Shown: positions 52,851 through 61,597 of the stretch, piece by piece
Numbering within the stretch: the stretch's first letter is position 1
Layout of the letters: every line of letters begins with the position of its first letter
Assembly (NCBI GenBank): GCA_900498135.1
Contig: LR026961.1
Coordinates: forward strand, 707,518-771,517
Length of the DNA stretch: 64,000 bases
From: an uncultured Desulfatiglans sp.
Lineage (GTDB): Bacteria > Desulfobacterota > DSM-4660 > Desulfatiglandales > Desulfatiglandaceae
Direction: 5' to 3'
Notes under the pieces: model-generated
Told to the model about the DNA's origin: nothing
The model's input: the letters and a program-made list of their open reading frames with translations, nothing else
Databases searched by the model: none
Position numbers and translations under genes: made by a program

Positions 52851-53537
52851 ATGATCAAACAGAAACAGACTGCCCGGGGAAAACCGCAGGGCCGTGAAAA
52901 ACTGATCCAGGCCGCCAAAGAACTCTTCGGAATGAGGGGATACCACGGCACCACGGTCGATGATATCACCAAGGCCGCAGGCGTTACACGGGGAGCCCTT
53001 TATTGGCATTTCGACAGCAAGGCCGATCTGCTGGGGGCGATCATCCAGGAACTGCAGGAATCCTACCTGAACCGGTTCATCGAGGAGACCAGGGGCGCAG
53101 GCGATTCGCCCATGGACAAACTCTGGCATATGTTCAAGTTCAACTCCCGCTTCGCGGTCGAACACCCCACCCTGATCCACTGCCTGAGAACCCTTTCCCT
53201 GGAGATGCAGTCCCTCGAAGGCGGCAACGCGAAGGCGCTCTTCGATGTGTTCGAACAGCAGCGCAGCTTCATCACCGAAATCATCCGGGAGGCCCAGGCA
53301 AAACATTTCGTTCGCGAGGATCTCAAGGCGGAGATCATCACCTCCATCATCCTTGCCGTGCACGATGGGATCGTCCTTCAGCTGCTGGCATTCGACAGGC
53401 ATCTGGACGGGCATCAGGTAGCCTGGGCGCTGAGGCAGATCACGCTGGGCGGTATTTCCGCAGGGGCCCGGATCATCCATCCGAAAAAGGGGGCATCCGA
53501 CCCACGCACCGCAACGGGGGAGGTCAAGGAAAAATGA
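52851..53537 (+). CDS. TetR/AcrR-family transcriptional regulator
   Basis: The 228-residue protein has the N-terminal TetR helix-turn-helix (KLIQAAKELFGMRGYHGTTV, DDITKAAGVTRGALYWHFDSKADLL) and an all-helical ligand domain. Its stop overlaps the start of the 3-hydroxyacyl-CoA dehydrogenase gene (ATGA), so it is co-translated with catabolic genes. It likely responds to an acyl-CoA and binds the palindrome at 45551-45572, but this is inference from position. Confidence 0.9.
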   Translation: MIKQKQTARGKPQGREKLIQAAKELFGMRGYHGTTVDDITKAAGVTRGALYWHFDSKADLLGAIIQELQESYLNRFIEETRGAGDSPMDKLWHMFKFNSRFAVEHPTLIHCLRTLSLEMQSLEGGNAKALFDVFEQQRSFITEIIREAQAKHFVREDLKAEIITSIILAVHDGIVLQLLAFDRHLDGHQVAWALRQITLGGISAGARIIHPKKGASDPRTATGEVKEK

Positions 53538-54814
53538 CCGGCACGATCGATAAGATAGGCATCATTGGCGGAGGGATCATGGGTACGGGCCTGGTCCAAT
53601 GGCTTCTTCCCCGTGGCTTTCACGTCGTGGTAGCGGAGGCCCGCGAGGCGCTCGCCGAAGAATGCACCCGGAAGATCCATGCCCACCTGCGCAGGGATTT
53701 GGACAAAGGCAGGTTGCCTCCGGAGGATTTCCGGCTCTGCATCGAGCGGTTCGAGGCGGCTGCCGGCCTTTCCTGCCTGAAAGGGGCGGATTTTGTGATT
53801 GAAGCCGCACCGGAGCACTTCGATCTGAAAAGGCGGATACTCCGCAAAGCCGAAGATGCGGTCGCACCCGGAACGATCCTCGCCAGCAACACCAGCGCCC
53901 TGCCCATCACGGCCCTGGGGGCCAGTCTCAAGCGGCCGGAGCGTTTTCTGGGCACCCACTTCTTCAATCCCGCGCAGATCATGCCCCTTGTCGAGATCGT
54001 CAAGGGTGTGGATACAGCCGGAGAAAGCGTCGAGAGGACCTTGGCCTTTCTGACTGCAGAGGGAAAGAAACCCATCCGCATCAAGGATTGCCCGGGGTTT
54101 CTGGTGAACCGGATCCTGGGGGCCTACATGAACGAAGTCATGTGGCTTCTCGGAGAACGCATCGGCATCACCGATGCGGAGGGAATGGCGAAGGATCTGC
54201 GGCTGCCCATGGGGCCGGTCACGCTGGGGGAAATGGTCGGCTGGGACATCATCCGGGCATCCAACGAGACCCTCAGGACCTATTACGGCTCCCGCTTCGA
54301 GATCCCGCCCCTTCTCGACCGGCTGACCCGCGAGAACAGACTGGGCCTGAAGACCGGGCGCGGCCTGCTCGATCACCGCTCCCGGCCGCCGGCAGCGACT
54401 GAAGACATCGTGCCCGCTTCCCGGAACCTGGACGGCCGGGCCGCGGACAGAGCGAAGCGGCAGCTGCTCGCCGCGATCTGGGCCGAGAGCATCCGCTGCC
54501 TGGATGAGGGGGTGGCCGGCGCCCGCGAAATCGACGACGCCCTGGTGCTTGGCGCAGGGCTCCCAATGGGCCCCCTCGCGTGGGCGGACGAGACGGGCCT
54601 CCAGGAAGTGTCGGATCTGCTGCTGGAGCTGACCGGAGAATTCGGCGAACGGTTCCTGCCCTCCCCTGTTCTCAGAATCTACGCCATGTCCGGGTACAAC
54701 GGCGTGAAAGCCGGTCGAGGGCTGGCAGGGGCTTACCCTCGAGAATCGGCTGAAGGGAACGGCGGCGGCGGCGCGGACGATGCCTCCGCCAGAGATCCGG
54801 GGGAAGCCCGATGA
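53534..54814 (+). CDS. 3-hydroxyacyl-CoA dehydrogenase
   Basis: The 426-residue protein starts with the NAD-binding motif IGIIGGGIMGTGLVQWLLP and has FVIEAAPEHFDLKRRIL, ASNTSALPI and GTHFFNPAQIMPLVEIVKG, where His and Glu form the catalytic pair, then DCPGFLVNRILGAYMNE. A second C-terminal domain unit follows (DDALVLGAGLPMGPLAWAD). Two tandem C-terminal units without a hydratase domain give a length above the 280-residue short type. The reaction is oxidation of 3-hydroxyacyl-CoA. It ends in a Gly/Asp/Ala-rich tail that overlaps the next start. Confidence 0.92.
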   Translation: MTGTIDKIGIIGGGIMGTGLVQWLLPRGFHVVVAEAREALAEECTRKIHAHLRRDLDKGRLPPEDFRLCIERFEAAAGLSCLKGADFVIEAAPEHFDLKRRILRKAEDAVAPGTILASNTSALPITALGASLKRPERFLGTHFFNPAQIMPLVEIVKGVDTAGESVERTLAFLTAEGKKPIRIKDCPGFLVNRILGAYMNEVMWLLGERIGITDAEGMAKDLRLPMGPVTLGEMVGWDIIRASNETLRTYYGSRFEIPPLLDRLTRENRLGLKTGRGLLDHRSRPPAATEDIVPASRNLDGRAADRAKRQLLAAIWAESIRCLDEGVAGAREIDDALVLGAGLPMGPLAWADETGLQEVSDLLLELTGEFGERFLPSPVLRIYAMSGYNGVKAGRGLAGAYPRESAEGNGGGGADDASARDPGEAR

Positions 54815-55221
54815 ATGAAACTCTCTGCGCCTTACTGGATGCAAACCTCCCGCTGCGGGAGAACAAGACGGCGATGATCTGGCGGGGCGGATCGGATACC
54901 TTTGCGGGAATCGAAACAAAATCGCTCTCCGTAGCCCAAGGCCTGCATAAGAGGGGGCTCAGGCCCGGAAACAGGGTTGGGCTGCCGGATGAGGAGAAGG
55001 GGGAGCTCTCCGTCGCCTTCCTGGTTGCAAGAGGAGGGCCCGCGGTGAGCGAAGGAGAGATCCTCCGCTTCTGCCGCGAAAGGTTGGCGGCCTACAAGGT
55101 CCCGAAAAAGGTGGAATTCGTCAATGAACTTCCCAGGAATTCGGCGGGCAAGGTCCTCAAAAGACTCTTGAGGGACGGAGCGCCTGGCCAGGAGAAGCGT
55201 CATCATGTTTCTGAGCCTTGA
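54811..55221 (+). pseudogene. Collapsed AMP-forming acyl-CoA synthetase (N- and C-terminal ends joined)
   Basis: The 136-residue frame starts like an acyl-CoA synthetase (ENKTAMIWRGG, then SLSVAQGLHKRGLRPGNRVGL) and, after about 70 residues, jumps to the far C-terminus (EGEILRFCRERLAAYKVPKK, then ELPRNSAGKVLKRLLRD, with the catalytic Lys of that motif). Some 350 residues with the AMP-binding core are missing, and the frame is intact across the join. It cannot be a functional ligase. Its ends overlap both neighbours, so translation coupling may have kept the frame open. Confidence 0.8.
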
Positions 55222-56281
55222 CAAGGAACAGGTCCAGATAAAGAAGGCCGCGGCCGACTTCGCATCCGGTGAAATGGCAGACCATGCACAGGAATGGGAT
55301 GCTGCCGGCCGGATGTCTTCAGAGATCATGGAAGAGGCCGTTGAACTCGGCTTCGTTGGAATGACCCTTCCGGAAGCGCAAGGCGGGGCCGGGCTGGGGC
55401 TCCTCGAAGACTGCCTGGTGGCGGAGGAGTTCGCCGTCGTCAGCCCCGGAGGCGCCAGGGCGATCCTCGAAGCCGGCTGGGGATGCGAACTTCTTTCGCA
55501 CACCGGCGGTTTGCCTCCCCCGTTGGTGGATAAGGCCAGCGATCGGCCGATGCTCGGACTGGCCTATCCGGCGGACGGAAATCCTTTCAGGGCGGAGGCG
55601 TGCGCCGGTGTCTCCTCGACCTTCTCGCCCGTTCATGGAGACGCCGAGATATTCCTGATCCCGGGTTTTCTCGATGGAGAAGAAGGTCTGTTCTTTCTGG
55701 GGCGCGATTCCCCCGGTCTCGATATCCTGCCTCTCGAAGACAAGGTCGGGCTGCGGTGCTGGCCGGGTGCCCGGTTGGAGCTGCGGGGCGCCGCCCTTTC
55801 GGAGGAGTGCTTTTATAAACGTCCGCGGGTCGTCGAACGATCGAGGCAGGCGAAGGCCATCCGGTCGGCCGCGCTCGGCGTCGGGCTGTCCAGGGGCGCC
55901 GCGCTCCTGGCGCTGGCCTATGCGCGGGGCAGACAGATCTTCGAGCGAAACCTCTCCGATTTCGAGGCGACCAGGGCCAAATTCTTCAAGACGTGGCAGC
56001 GGCTTCAGGCCCTTCGTCTTCTGGTTTACAAGGCTGCAGCCGACTGGGACAAAGGTCTGGATGTTTCTCTGGCCTCCCGCTCGGCAGAGGCCATGGCCGT
56101 GGAACTCGGCAACGAAACAGCCGACGAGGCCCTTCAACTCCACGGGGGATACGGATACTTCGAGGAGATGAAGATAGCGATGTTCTACAGGGATGCCGTG
56201 ATGCTGGACCTGCTCTCCGAGCCCGCATCCTCCAGCATAGAGGCCGTTTGGACCTCCCTGTCAAAAACCGTTTGGTGGTAA
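55205..56281 (+). CDS. Divergent acyl-CoA dehydrogenase-like protein
   Basis: The 358-residue protein has the ends of an acyl-CoA dehydrogenase: ADHAQEWDAAGRM, LGFVGMTLPEAQGGAGLGLLE, and C-terminal ADEALQLHGGYGYFEEMKIAMFYRDAV. The middle beta domain is strongly divergent, without the usual TEPxAGSD motif, and the C-terminal IYEG motif is replaced by LDLLSEP, so the normal catalytic Glu is not in place. It may be a partner subunit, as in heteromeric dehydrogenases, or a decaying paralogue. GGAG precedes the ATG, which lies inside the end of the collapsed synthetase gene. Confidence 0.78.
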   Translation: MFLSLDKEQVQIKKAAADFASGEMADHAQEWDAAGRMSSEIMEEAVELGFVGMTLPEAQGGAGLGLLEDCLVAEEFAVVSPGGARAILEAGWGCELLSHTGGLPPPLVDKASDRPMLGLAYPADGNPFRAEACAGVSSTFSPVHGDAEIFLIPGFLDGEEGLFFLGRDSPGLDILPLEDKVGLRCWPGARLELRGAALSEECFYKRPRVVERSRQAKAIRSAALGVGLSRGAALLALAYARGRQIFERNLSDFEATRAKFFKTWQRLQALRLLVYKAAADWDKGLDVSLASRSAEAMAVELGNETADEALQLHGGYGYFEEMKIAMFYRDAVMLDLLSEPASSSIEAVWTSLSKTVWW

Positions 56282-56326
56282 ACCACGGCAGTGATTCACC
56301 CGAAAAACAGGAGGAAATAGAGGGAA

Positions 56327-57856
56327 ATGGACTTGTATCGCATTCTCGAGCATTCAGTCCGCCTGAATGGGGATAAGACGGCGGTCACCTCGGCCAAAGG
56401 GTCCCTGACATACAAGGAATTTCTGGACACGGCGGAGCGGCTGGGCTCAGCCCTTTACAAGCTCGGGCTCAGCCCCGGTGACAGGGTGGCCGTTTTGGAC
56501 CACAACAGCATCGAGCTGGCTGTCGCCCACTTCGGGCTCCCGGCATGTTCGCTGGTCACGCTTCCTTTGAACACGAGGCTTTCCAAAGACGAACTGCTGG
56601 GGATCATCCACAATGCGCAGGCCTCTGCCCTGATCTATTCACCCCCCTTCGAGCAGACCGTAGCCGCCCTGGCCCCTGATCTGCCCTTCCTGAAAGCCCG
56701 TATCTGTACGGAACAAGCGCCCGGGAGCCTCGATCTGAGGCAACTCATGGCCCATGCCGGGCCGGCCGCACTCCAGAGGCCCATGCCCGGAGATCTCGCC
56801 ACGCTCCTCTACACGAGCGGCACAACCGGGGTTCCCAAAGGCGTGAAACTGACCCACGCCAATACCGCCTCGACGCTGGTTTCGCTTCTCGTGGAACTCG
56901 GTCTCACCCCCGCAGACTCGGGCCTCATGGTTGCCCCGTTCTTTCACGTCGCAGGCTGCCACACCTACATGGCCCACATCGCAAGAGGGTGTACGGTGAA
57001 CATCCTTCCGGCCTTCGAACCCCGATCGACCCTCGAGGCCCTCGAGAGGACCCGGGCGAGCGTCACCCTGCTGGTCCCGGCCATGATCGCCGCCCTCCTG
57101 AACCTCCCGGGCCAGGAAAAGGCCGACCTCAGCGCTCTGCGTCTGGTCGTCTACGCCGGGGCCCCCATGCCCGAGGAGTTGCTCAGGAAGTCCCTCGAGC
57201 GCCTGGGAAACGTCTTCTTTCAGATCTACGGTCTTACCGAGACCAGCGTCCTCACCTGTCTGACCCGGGAAGACCACCAGAAACCGGAACTGCTGACCTC
57301 CGGTGGCAGGGAGATGTACGGGTGCCGAGTGCGAATCGTGGATGAGGAAGGCCGTGAAACGAAGCCGGGCGAGATCGGCCAGATCGTCGCCGGCGGGGAC
57401 AACGTAACCTCCGGCTACTGGGAGGCGCCGGAGGAGACGGCGGCCGTGATGAAAGGTGAATTCTTCGAGACGGGCGACATCGCGGTCAGGGACGAACAGG
57501 GCTACGTCTTCCTGAGGGACCGCAAGAAGGACATGATCGTCAGCGGAGGGGAGAACGTATATCCCGTCGAAGTGGAGAATGTCCTGACCGAGATCCCTGG
57601 GGTGCTGGAAGCTGCGGTGATCGGCATCCCGGATGAAAAGTGGGGGGAAAGGGTGATGGCCCTCGTGCATCTGAAGCAGGGTGCAACCGCCGCCGAAGAA
57701 GACATCGTCTCTTACTGCCAGAAGCGGTTGGCAAAATACAAGTGCCCCAAGACCGTCGCATTCGTGGATCCACTGCCTCGGACCCCCTCCGGAAAGATCC
57801 GGAAGAACGTATTGAGAGAACCCTATTGGGAAGGGTTCAGCCGGAGGATCCATTAG
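56327..57856 (+). CDS. AMP-forming acyl-CoA synthetase (ligase)
   Basis: The 509-residue enzyme has the P-loop-like LLYTSGTTGVPKGVKLTH, the YGLTETSVLT motif, ETGDIAVRDEQGYVFLRDR with the hinge Asp, DMIVSGGENVYPVEVE and the C-terminal catalytic Lys in LPRTPSGKIRKNVL. It activates a carboxylic acid with ATP and CoA; chain length or ring preference cannot be told. AGGAGG is near the ATG. A full-length ligase right behind a collapsed one suggests replacement of function after a duplication. Confidence 0.92.
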   Translation: MDLYRILEHSVRLNGDKTAVTSAKGSLTYKEFLDTAERLGSALYKLGLSPGDRVAVLDHNSIELAVAHFGLPACSLVTLPLNTRLSKDELLGIIHNAQASALIYSPPFEQTVAALAPDLPFLKARICTEQAPGSLDLRQLMAHAGPAALQRPMPGDLATLLYTSGTTGVPKGVKLTHANTASTLVSLLVELGLTPADSGLMVAPFFHVAGCHTYMAHIARGCTVNILPAFEPRSTLEALERTRASVTLLVPAMIAALLNLPGQEKADLSALRLVVYAGAPMPEELLRKSLERLGNVFFQIYGLTETSVLTCLTREDHQKPELLTSGGREMYGCRVRIVDEEGRETKPGEIGQIVAGGDNVTSGYWEAPEETAAVMKGEFFETGDIAVRDEQGYVFLRDRKKDMIVSGGENVYPVEVENVLTEIPGVLEAAVIGIPDEKWGERVMALVHLKQGATAAEEDIVSYCQKRLAKYKCPKTVAFVDPLPRTPSGKIRKNVLREPYWEGFSRRIH

Positions 57857-58088
57857 ATGCTGCAGGAAAGGGCCTTTTCTGTTCAAATCAGGCTTGATCC
57901 GCCTGGTTTGCATGCGCGGCGATCGGATGGTCGCCCTCATCCTCATTTTTTCACATGGATCGGTGAGACCGGGACCCGCCCCCCCAAAATACCTGGAGTT
58001 TGGATCTTTATGGGCCATCATGTCCAACCGAATCCCCGGGTCGTCACCGCAAGGCAACGCCTTCCGTCGAAAGGGGTCGGAGGCTGCT

Positions 58089-59576
58089 ATGGATTACGAT
58101 GAAGGACGAACGCGGTTCGAGGATGAACGCGCCTGGGTGCAGCGGGGCAATCCGCCGCGGCTGGAACGGCACCTGGCCAAAGGAAAGCTGCATGTCTCCC
58201 AGAGGGTCAGCATGCTCCTGGATGAGGGAAGCTGGCTGGAGTACGGGGAATTCGCCCGTTCGGTGGAGCCAGGCTTCGAAGAGCGGTCGCCCAGGGACGG
58301 TGTCATGACGGGCCTCGGCAGGATCCATGGGAGGACGGTGGCCGTTCTCGGGGACGATGTCACCGTCTTGGGCGGGACCCAGTCTTTTGTCAGTGTAAGG
58401 AAGGTGGATCGAATCATCGATATCGCCACGCGCAACGGCTTTCCCATCCTGTCCCTTTCGGAGGGAGGCGGCGTCAGGATCCCGGATGGAATCGGATCCG
58501 GCTTCACGCGGCTGAGCGGATTGGAAACCGTCAAGTCCCTCAGCTGGCTCGCCAATCATGACAGGCGGCCCTTGATGCTGTGCGGGGTCTTCGGCTACAC
58601 CTACGGAGACCCGGCCTTCAGGGCCGGCATGGCGGATATCACGCTGATGGTGGAGGACTCCTCCGTGGCGGTATCCAGCCCTCCCCTGCTGCAGGTTGCG
58701 ATCAACGAAACCATCACGGACCGTGATCTGGGCGGCCCGCATATCCACGAGACATCGACGGGGACCGTCGACCTCGTTGTCAAGACAGAGCAAGACTGCA
58801 TCAGGACACTGAGGAAGATCCTTCATCTCCTCCGGCCTCCCGAATCCCCGTCGGACCCCCCCGACAGGCTCCTCCCCGACCTCGAAACGATCGTTCCGCA
58901 CAACAACCGGCAGGTGTACGACATGAAAAAGGTCATCGACCGCGTTTGTGACCATGGGGAATGGATCGAACTCAAACCGAAATTCGGCAAAGGACTCATC
59001 ATCGGACTTGGCAGGATCGGGGGGCGGGCGGTTGGCATCATGGCCAGTCAGCCCATGAGCGGGGGGGGATCCGTGGACGCGAAGAGCCTCAGAAAATCAG
59101 CCTCGTTCATGGAATTTGCTTCGAGAAGAAAAATCCCCCTCCTCGTGATTCAGGACATCCCTGGGTTTCTGATCGGCTCCGAAGTCGAGAAGGACGGCAT
59201 GGTGAACGCTATTGCGGCCCACTCCGGCACCATGGACAGGGTGGATGTGCCCATGGTGACGCTCATCATCCGCAAGTCTTACGGGGCAGCCTATTATTTC
59301 CTCGGAATGGCGGCCACCGGGGCCCAGTTCGTGGCGGCATGGCCCAATGCCGAAATCAGTTTCATCGCCCCGGAGATGGGGGCGGCCATCCTGACCAAAC
59401 ATGCCGATCCGGCGCGCAAAGCCCAGGCCCTGCAGCAAGCGAGAGCCGACCTGACGAAAAGCGCCTCCGTGTGGGACTCGGCCTATGAATACTGGATCGA
59501 TGCGATCATTCGACCCGAGGAAACCAGGAGAGTCGTCTGCCAGGCCCTGGATTTTTTTGCAAAGGACTGTGCGTAA
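58089..59576 (+). CDS. Acyl-CoA carboxylase carboxyltransferase subunit
   Basis: The 495-residue protein has the two crotonase-like domains of biotin-dependent carboxyltransferases: FPILSLSEGGGVRIPDG, a VFGYTYGDPAFRAGM segment, the GGPHIHETSTGTVDLVV block, then VGIMASQPMSGGGSVD, LLVIQDIPGFLIGSEVEKDG, and KSYGAAYYFLGM. It would carboxylate propionyl- or a related acyl-CoA, or decarboxylate in a sodium-pump complex. Biotin carboxylase and biotin carrier genes are not in the window. The ATG at 58089 follows GGAGG. It is 232 bases behind the synthetase. Confidence 0.88.
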   Translation: MDYDEGRTRFEDERAWVQRGNPPRLERHLAKGKLHVSQRVSMLLDEGSWLEYGEFARSVEPGFEERSPRDGVMTGLGRIHGRTVAVLGDDVTVLGGTQSFVSVRKVDRIIDIATRNGFPILSLSEGGGVRIPDGIGSGFTRLSGLETVKSLSWLANHDRRPLMLCGVFGYTYGDPAFRAGMADITLMVEDSSVAVSSPPLLQVAINETITDRDLGGPHIHETSTGTVDLVVKTEQDCIRTLRKILHLLRPPESPSDPPDRLLPDLETIVPHNNRQVYDMKKVIDRVCDHGEWIELKPKFGKGLIIGLGRIGGRAVGIMASQPMSGGGSVDAKSLRKSASFMEFASRRKIPLLVIQDIPGFLIGSEVEKDGMVNAIAAHSGTMDRVDVPMVTLIIRKSYGAAYYFLGMAATGAQFVAAWPNAEISFIAPEMGAAILTKHADPARKAQALQQARADLTKSASVWDSAYEYWIDAIIRPEETRRVVCQALDFFAKDCA

Positions 59577-59608
59577 GCAAAGAAACGGTCTCCCCGGCCG
59601 CCGGCAAT

Positions 59609-59997
59609 CTATTCCCCGCGAATGGCTATTTTCTTGACCCGCTCACGCGCGGCGGGCGACTTGGGGAGCTTCAATGTAAGCACGCCGTTCCTGAAGGTCG
59701 CCTCTGCCCTGTCCGGCTCCACTTCAGAGGGAAGGAAAAATCTTCGTTCAAAGAACCCCTGGTAACACTCCAGGACATAGGCACCCTTGCCTTTTTTCTC
59801 TTCCTCTTCCTTCTTCTCTCCGCGGATCGTGACGCTGTCTTCGTTCACAATGACATCGACATCCTCCTTCCGGAAATGAGGACATCTCCCCACAGCATCC
59901 GAATGTGCCATGGGTTGACTGGGGAACTCAGCGTCATTTTGTCGTCCATGAGCCTTTCGGAGTCAGCGGAGAAACCTTCTGGGATAGGATCCACCAT
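59609..59997 (-). pseudogene. Hsp20/alpha-crystallin small heat-shock protein with probable frameshift
   Basis: The C-terminal frame (59609-59911) shows a typical Hsp20 core: FRKEDVDVIVNEDSVTIRGE, CYQGFFERRFFLPSEV, FRNGVLTLKLPKS. The residues in front of FRKED (VGRCPH) do not fit, while the neighbouring frame upstream gives a plausible N-terminus from an ATG at 59997 to WHIRMLWGD. Adding one base near 59876-59890 would join them as GDVPHFRKED, like the usual DVPGFRKED. So the gene seems broken by a one-base deletion, or the base is a sequence error. The chaperone would hold unfolded proteins. It converges with the carboxyltransferase gene. Confidence 0.65.
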
Positions 59998-60229
59998 GAT
60001 CTTCCCGGTATGATGGAACTCCTCGAACGAATTCTCCAACAGGATCGAGGATCGAATCGCCGCAGTTGAAGGAAAAGCCCCCGAATCCGGTTGCGGAGCG
60101 GTGCGGGAGGTGGCACAATGCCGATTGACGGATGACCCGATTCGATCAAACCCTTTCAGGCAAGGATGCCGGCATGCGACGCTGAGCGAGCCGGATTGCA
60201 GGCAGTGTTTCGCTCCGGGGAGGAGCCCT

Positions 60230-61597
60230 ATGAACTTCAAGAGGCTGTTCGAACCAAAGACGCTGGCCGTGATCGGGGTCTCCCTCGACAACGACCGCCA
60301 CCCGGCCAACGTGGTCTATTACAAAAACCACCTGCGCTACCCTGTGGAGGTCTTCGCCGTCAACCCCAAGGGGGGGCGCCTGCAGGGTGAGATCGTCTAT
60401 TCGCGGGTGGCCGAGATTTCGAAGGCCGTCGATATCGCGGTCATCGCCGTCAGGGCGGAGTTCGTCCCGGACATCCTCGCCGACTGCATCAACAGCGGCG
60501 TTGGCGGCGCGGCCGTCATCTCCGGCGGGTTCGCCGAAAGCGGAAGGCGCGACCTGCAGGACCAGGTGACCGCGATCGCGCGGGAGGCCAATTTTCCCTT
60601 CATCGGTCCGAACTGCCTCGGTCTGTACGCACCCGGGCGCATCGACAGTTTTTTCCTGCCGAGCGAGCGCTTCGTGCGCCCCGAACCGGGGCCCGTCGCC
60701 GTGATCAGCCAGAGCGGGGGCATCCTGGTGGATCAGATGGTCAAGTTCGCGCAGGAGGGCGTCGGGCTCTCGATGGGCATCAGCATCGGAAACAAGGCCC
60801 TTGTCGGCGAAATCGAGCTCCTGGAGGAGTTCGGCAGGGACGACCGGACGAAAGTGATCGCCTTTTACGTGGAAGGGTTCGGGAAACGCGAGGGCCGCGC
60901 CTTTGTCGAGGCAGCCGCACGGTGCCCCAAGCCTGTGATCGTCCTCAAGGCCGGAAAGTCCGCCCTGGGTGAACGGGCTGTCTCCAGCCACACCGCCTCC
61001 CTGGCGGGCGACTACGCCGTCTTTTCTGCCGCCCTGGCTCAGCATGGCATCGTCGAGGCCCGAAGCGAATTCGAGCTGCTCTCCTTTTGCGAATCGCTCA
61101 GCCGCTACCAGAGAAGCATTACGGGAAAGATCGCCATCATCACCGGAAGCGGTGGCCACGGGGCCCTGGCGGTCGACGCCTGCGCCTCCCACAAGCTCGC
61201 GGTGCCGACCCTTTCGGAGACCGACCAGGCGCAGCTCCGGGAGCGGCTATCCCGCTCGATCCGGTCGATTGCCGCGCTCGGGAACCCGATCGACCTGACC
61301 GGGAGCGCGCTGGACGACGACTTCTATCAGACCGCCGAATTCCTCAGCCGGACCTCGGACGTCGACTGTCTGATCGTCCTTCTCCTGCCCTATCTGCCCG
61401 GCATCACCTCGGACCTCGGCGCCCGTCTGAGCCAGCTCTATCTGAAGGAAGGCAAACCTCTGGTCGCCTATGTACCGCGCGTCGAAAAATACCGGATGCT
61501 GATCGAGGGCTTCGAGCTCAACGGGGTGCCCGTATCCCCTTCCATTGAAGGAGCGGTCCTGATGGCCGAGGCCATGCGGAGGTGCAAGCCATGCTGA
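60230..61597 (+). CDS. NDP-forming acyl-CoA synthetase, alpha subunit
   Basis: The 455-residue subunit has a CoA-binding domain (KTLAVIGVSLDNDRHPANV, FAVNPKGGRLQGE) and two succinyl-CoA-ligase-like domains with ANFPFIGPNCLGLYAP, VAVISQSGGILVDQMV and SHTASLAGDYAVF, where the His is the expected phosphorylated residue. It makes acyl-CoA from acid, or ATP from acyl-CoA, together with the ATP-grasp subunit whose gene overlaps its end by seven bases. The ATG at 60230 follows GGGGAGGAG. Confidence 0.9.
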   Translation: MNFKRLFEPKTLAVIGVSLDNDRHPANVVYYKNHLRYPVEVFAVNPKGGRLQGEIVYSRVAEISKAVDIAVIAVRAEFVPDILADCINSGVGGAAVISGGFAESGRRDLQDQVTAIAREANFPFIGPNCLGLYAPGRIDSFFLPSERFVRPEPGPVAVISQSGGILVDQMVKFAQEGVGLSMGISIGNKALVGEIELLEEFGRDDRTKVIAFYVEGFGKREGRAFVEAAARCPKPVIVLKAGKSALGERAVSSHTASLAGDYAVFSAALAQHGIVEARSEFELLSFCESLSRYQRSITGKIAIITGSGGHGALAVDACASHKLAVPTLSETDQAQLRERLSRSIRSIAALGNPIDLTGSALDDDFYQTAEFLSRTSDVDCLIVLLLPYLPGITSDLGARLSQLYLKEGKPLVAYVPRVEKYRMLIEGFELNGVPVSPSIEGAVLMAEAMRRCKPC

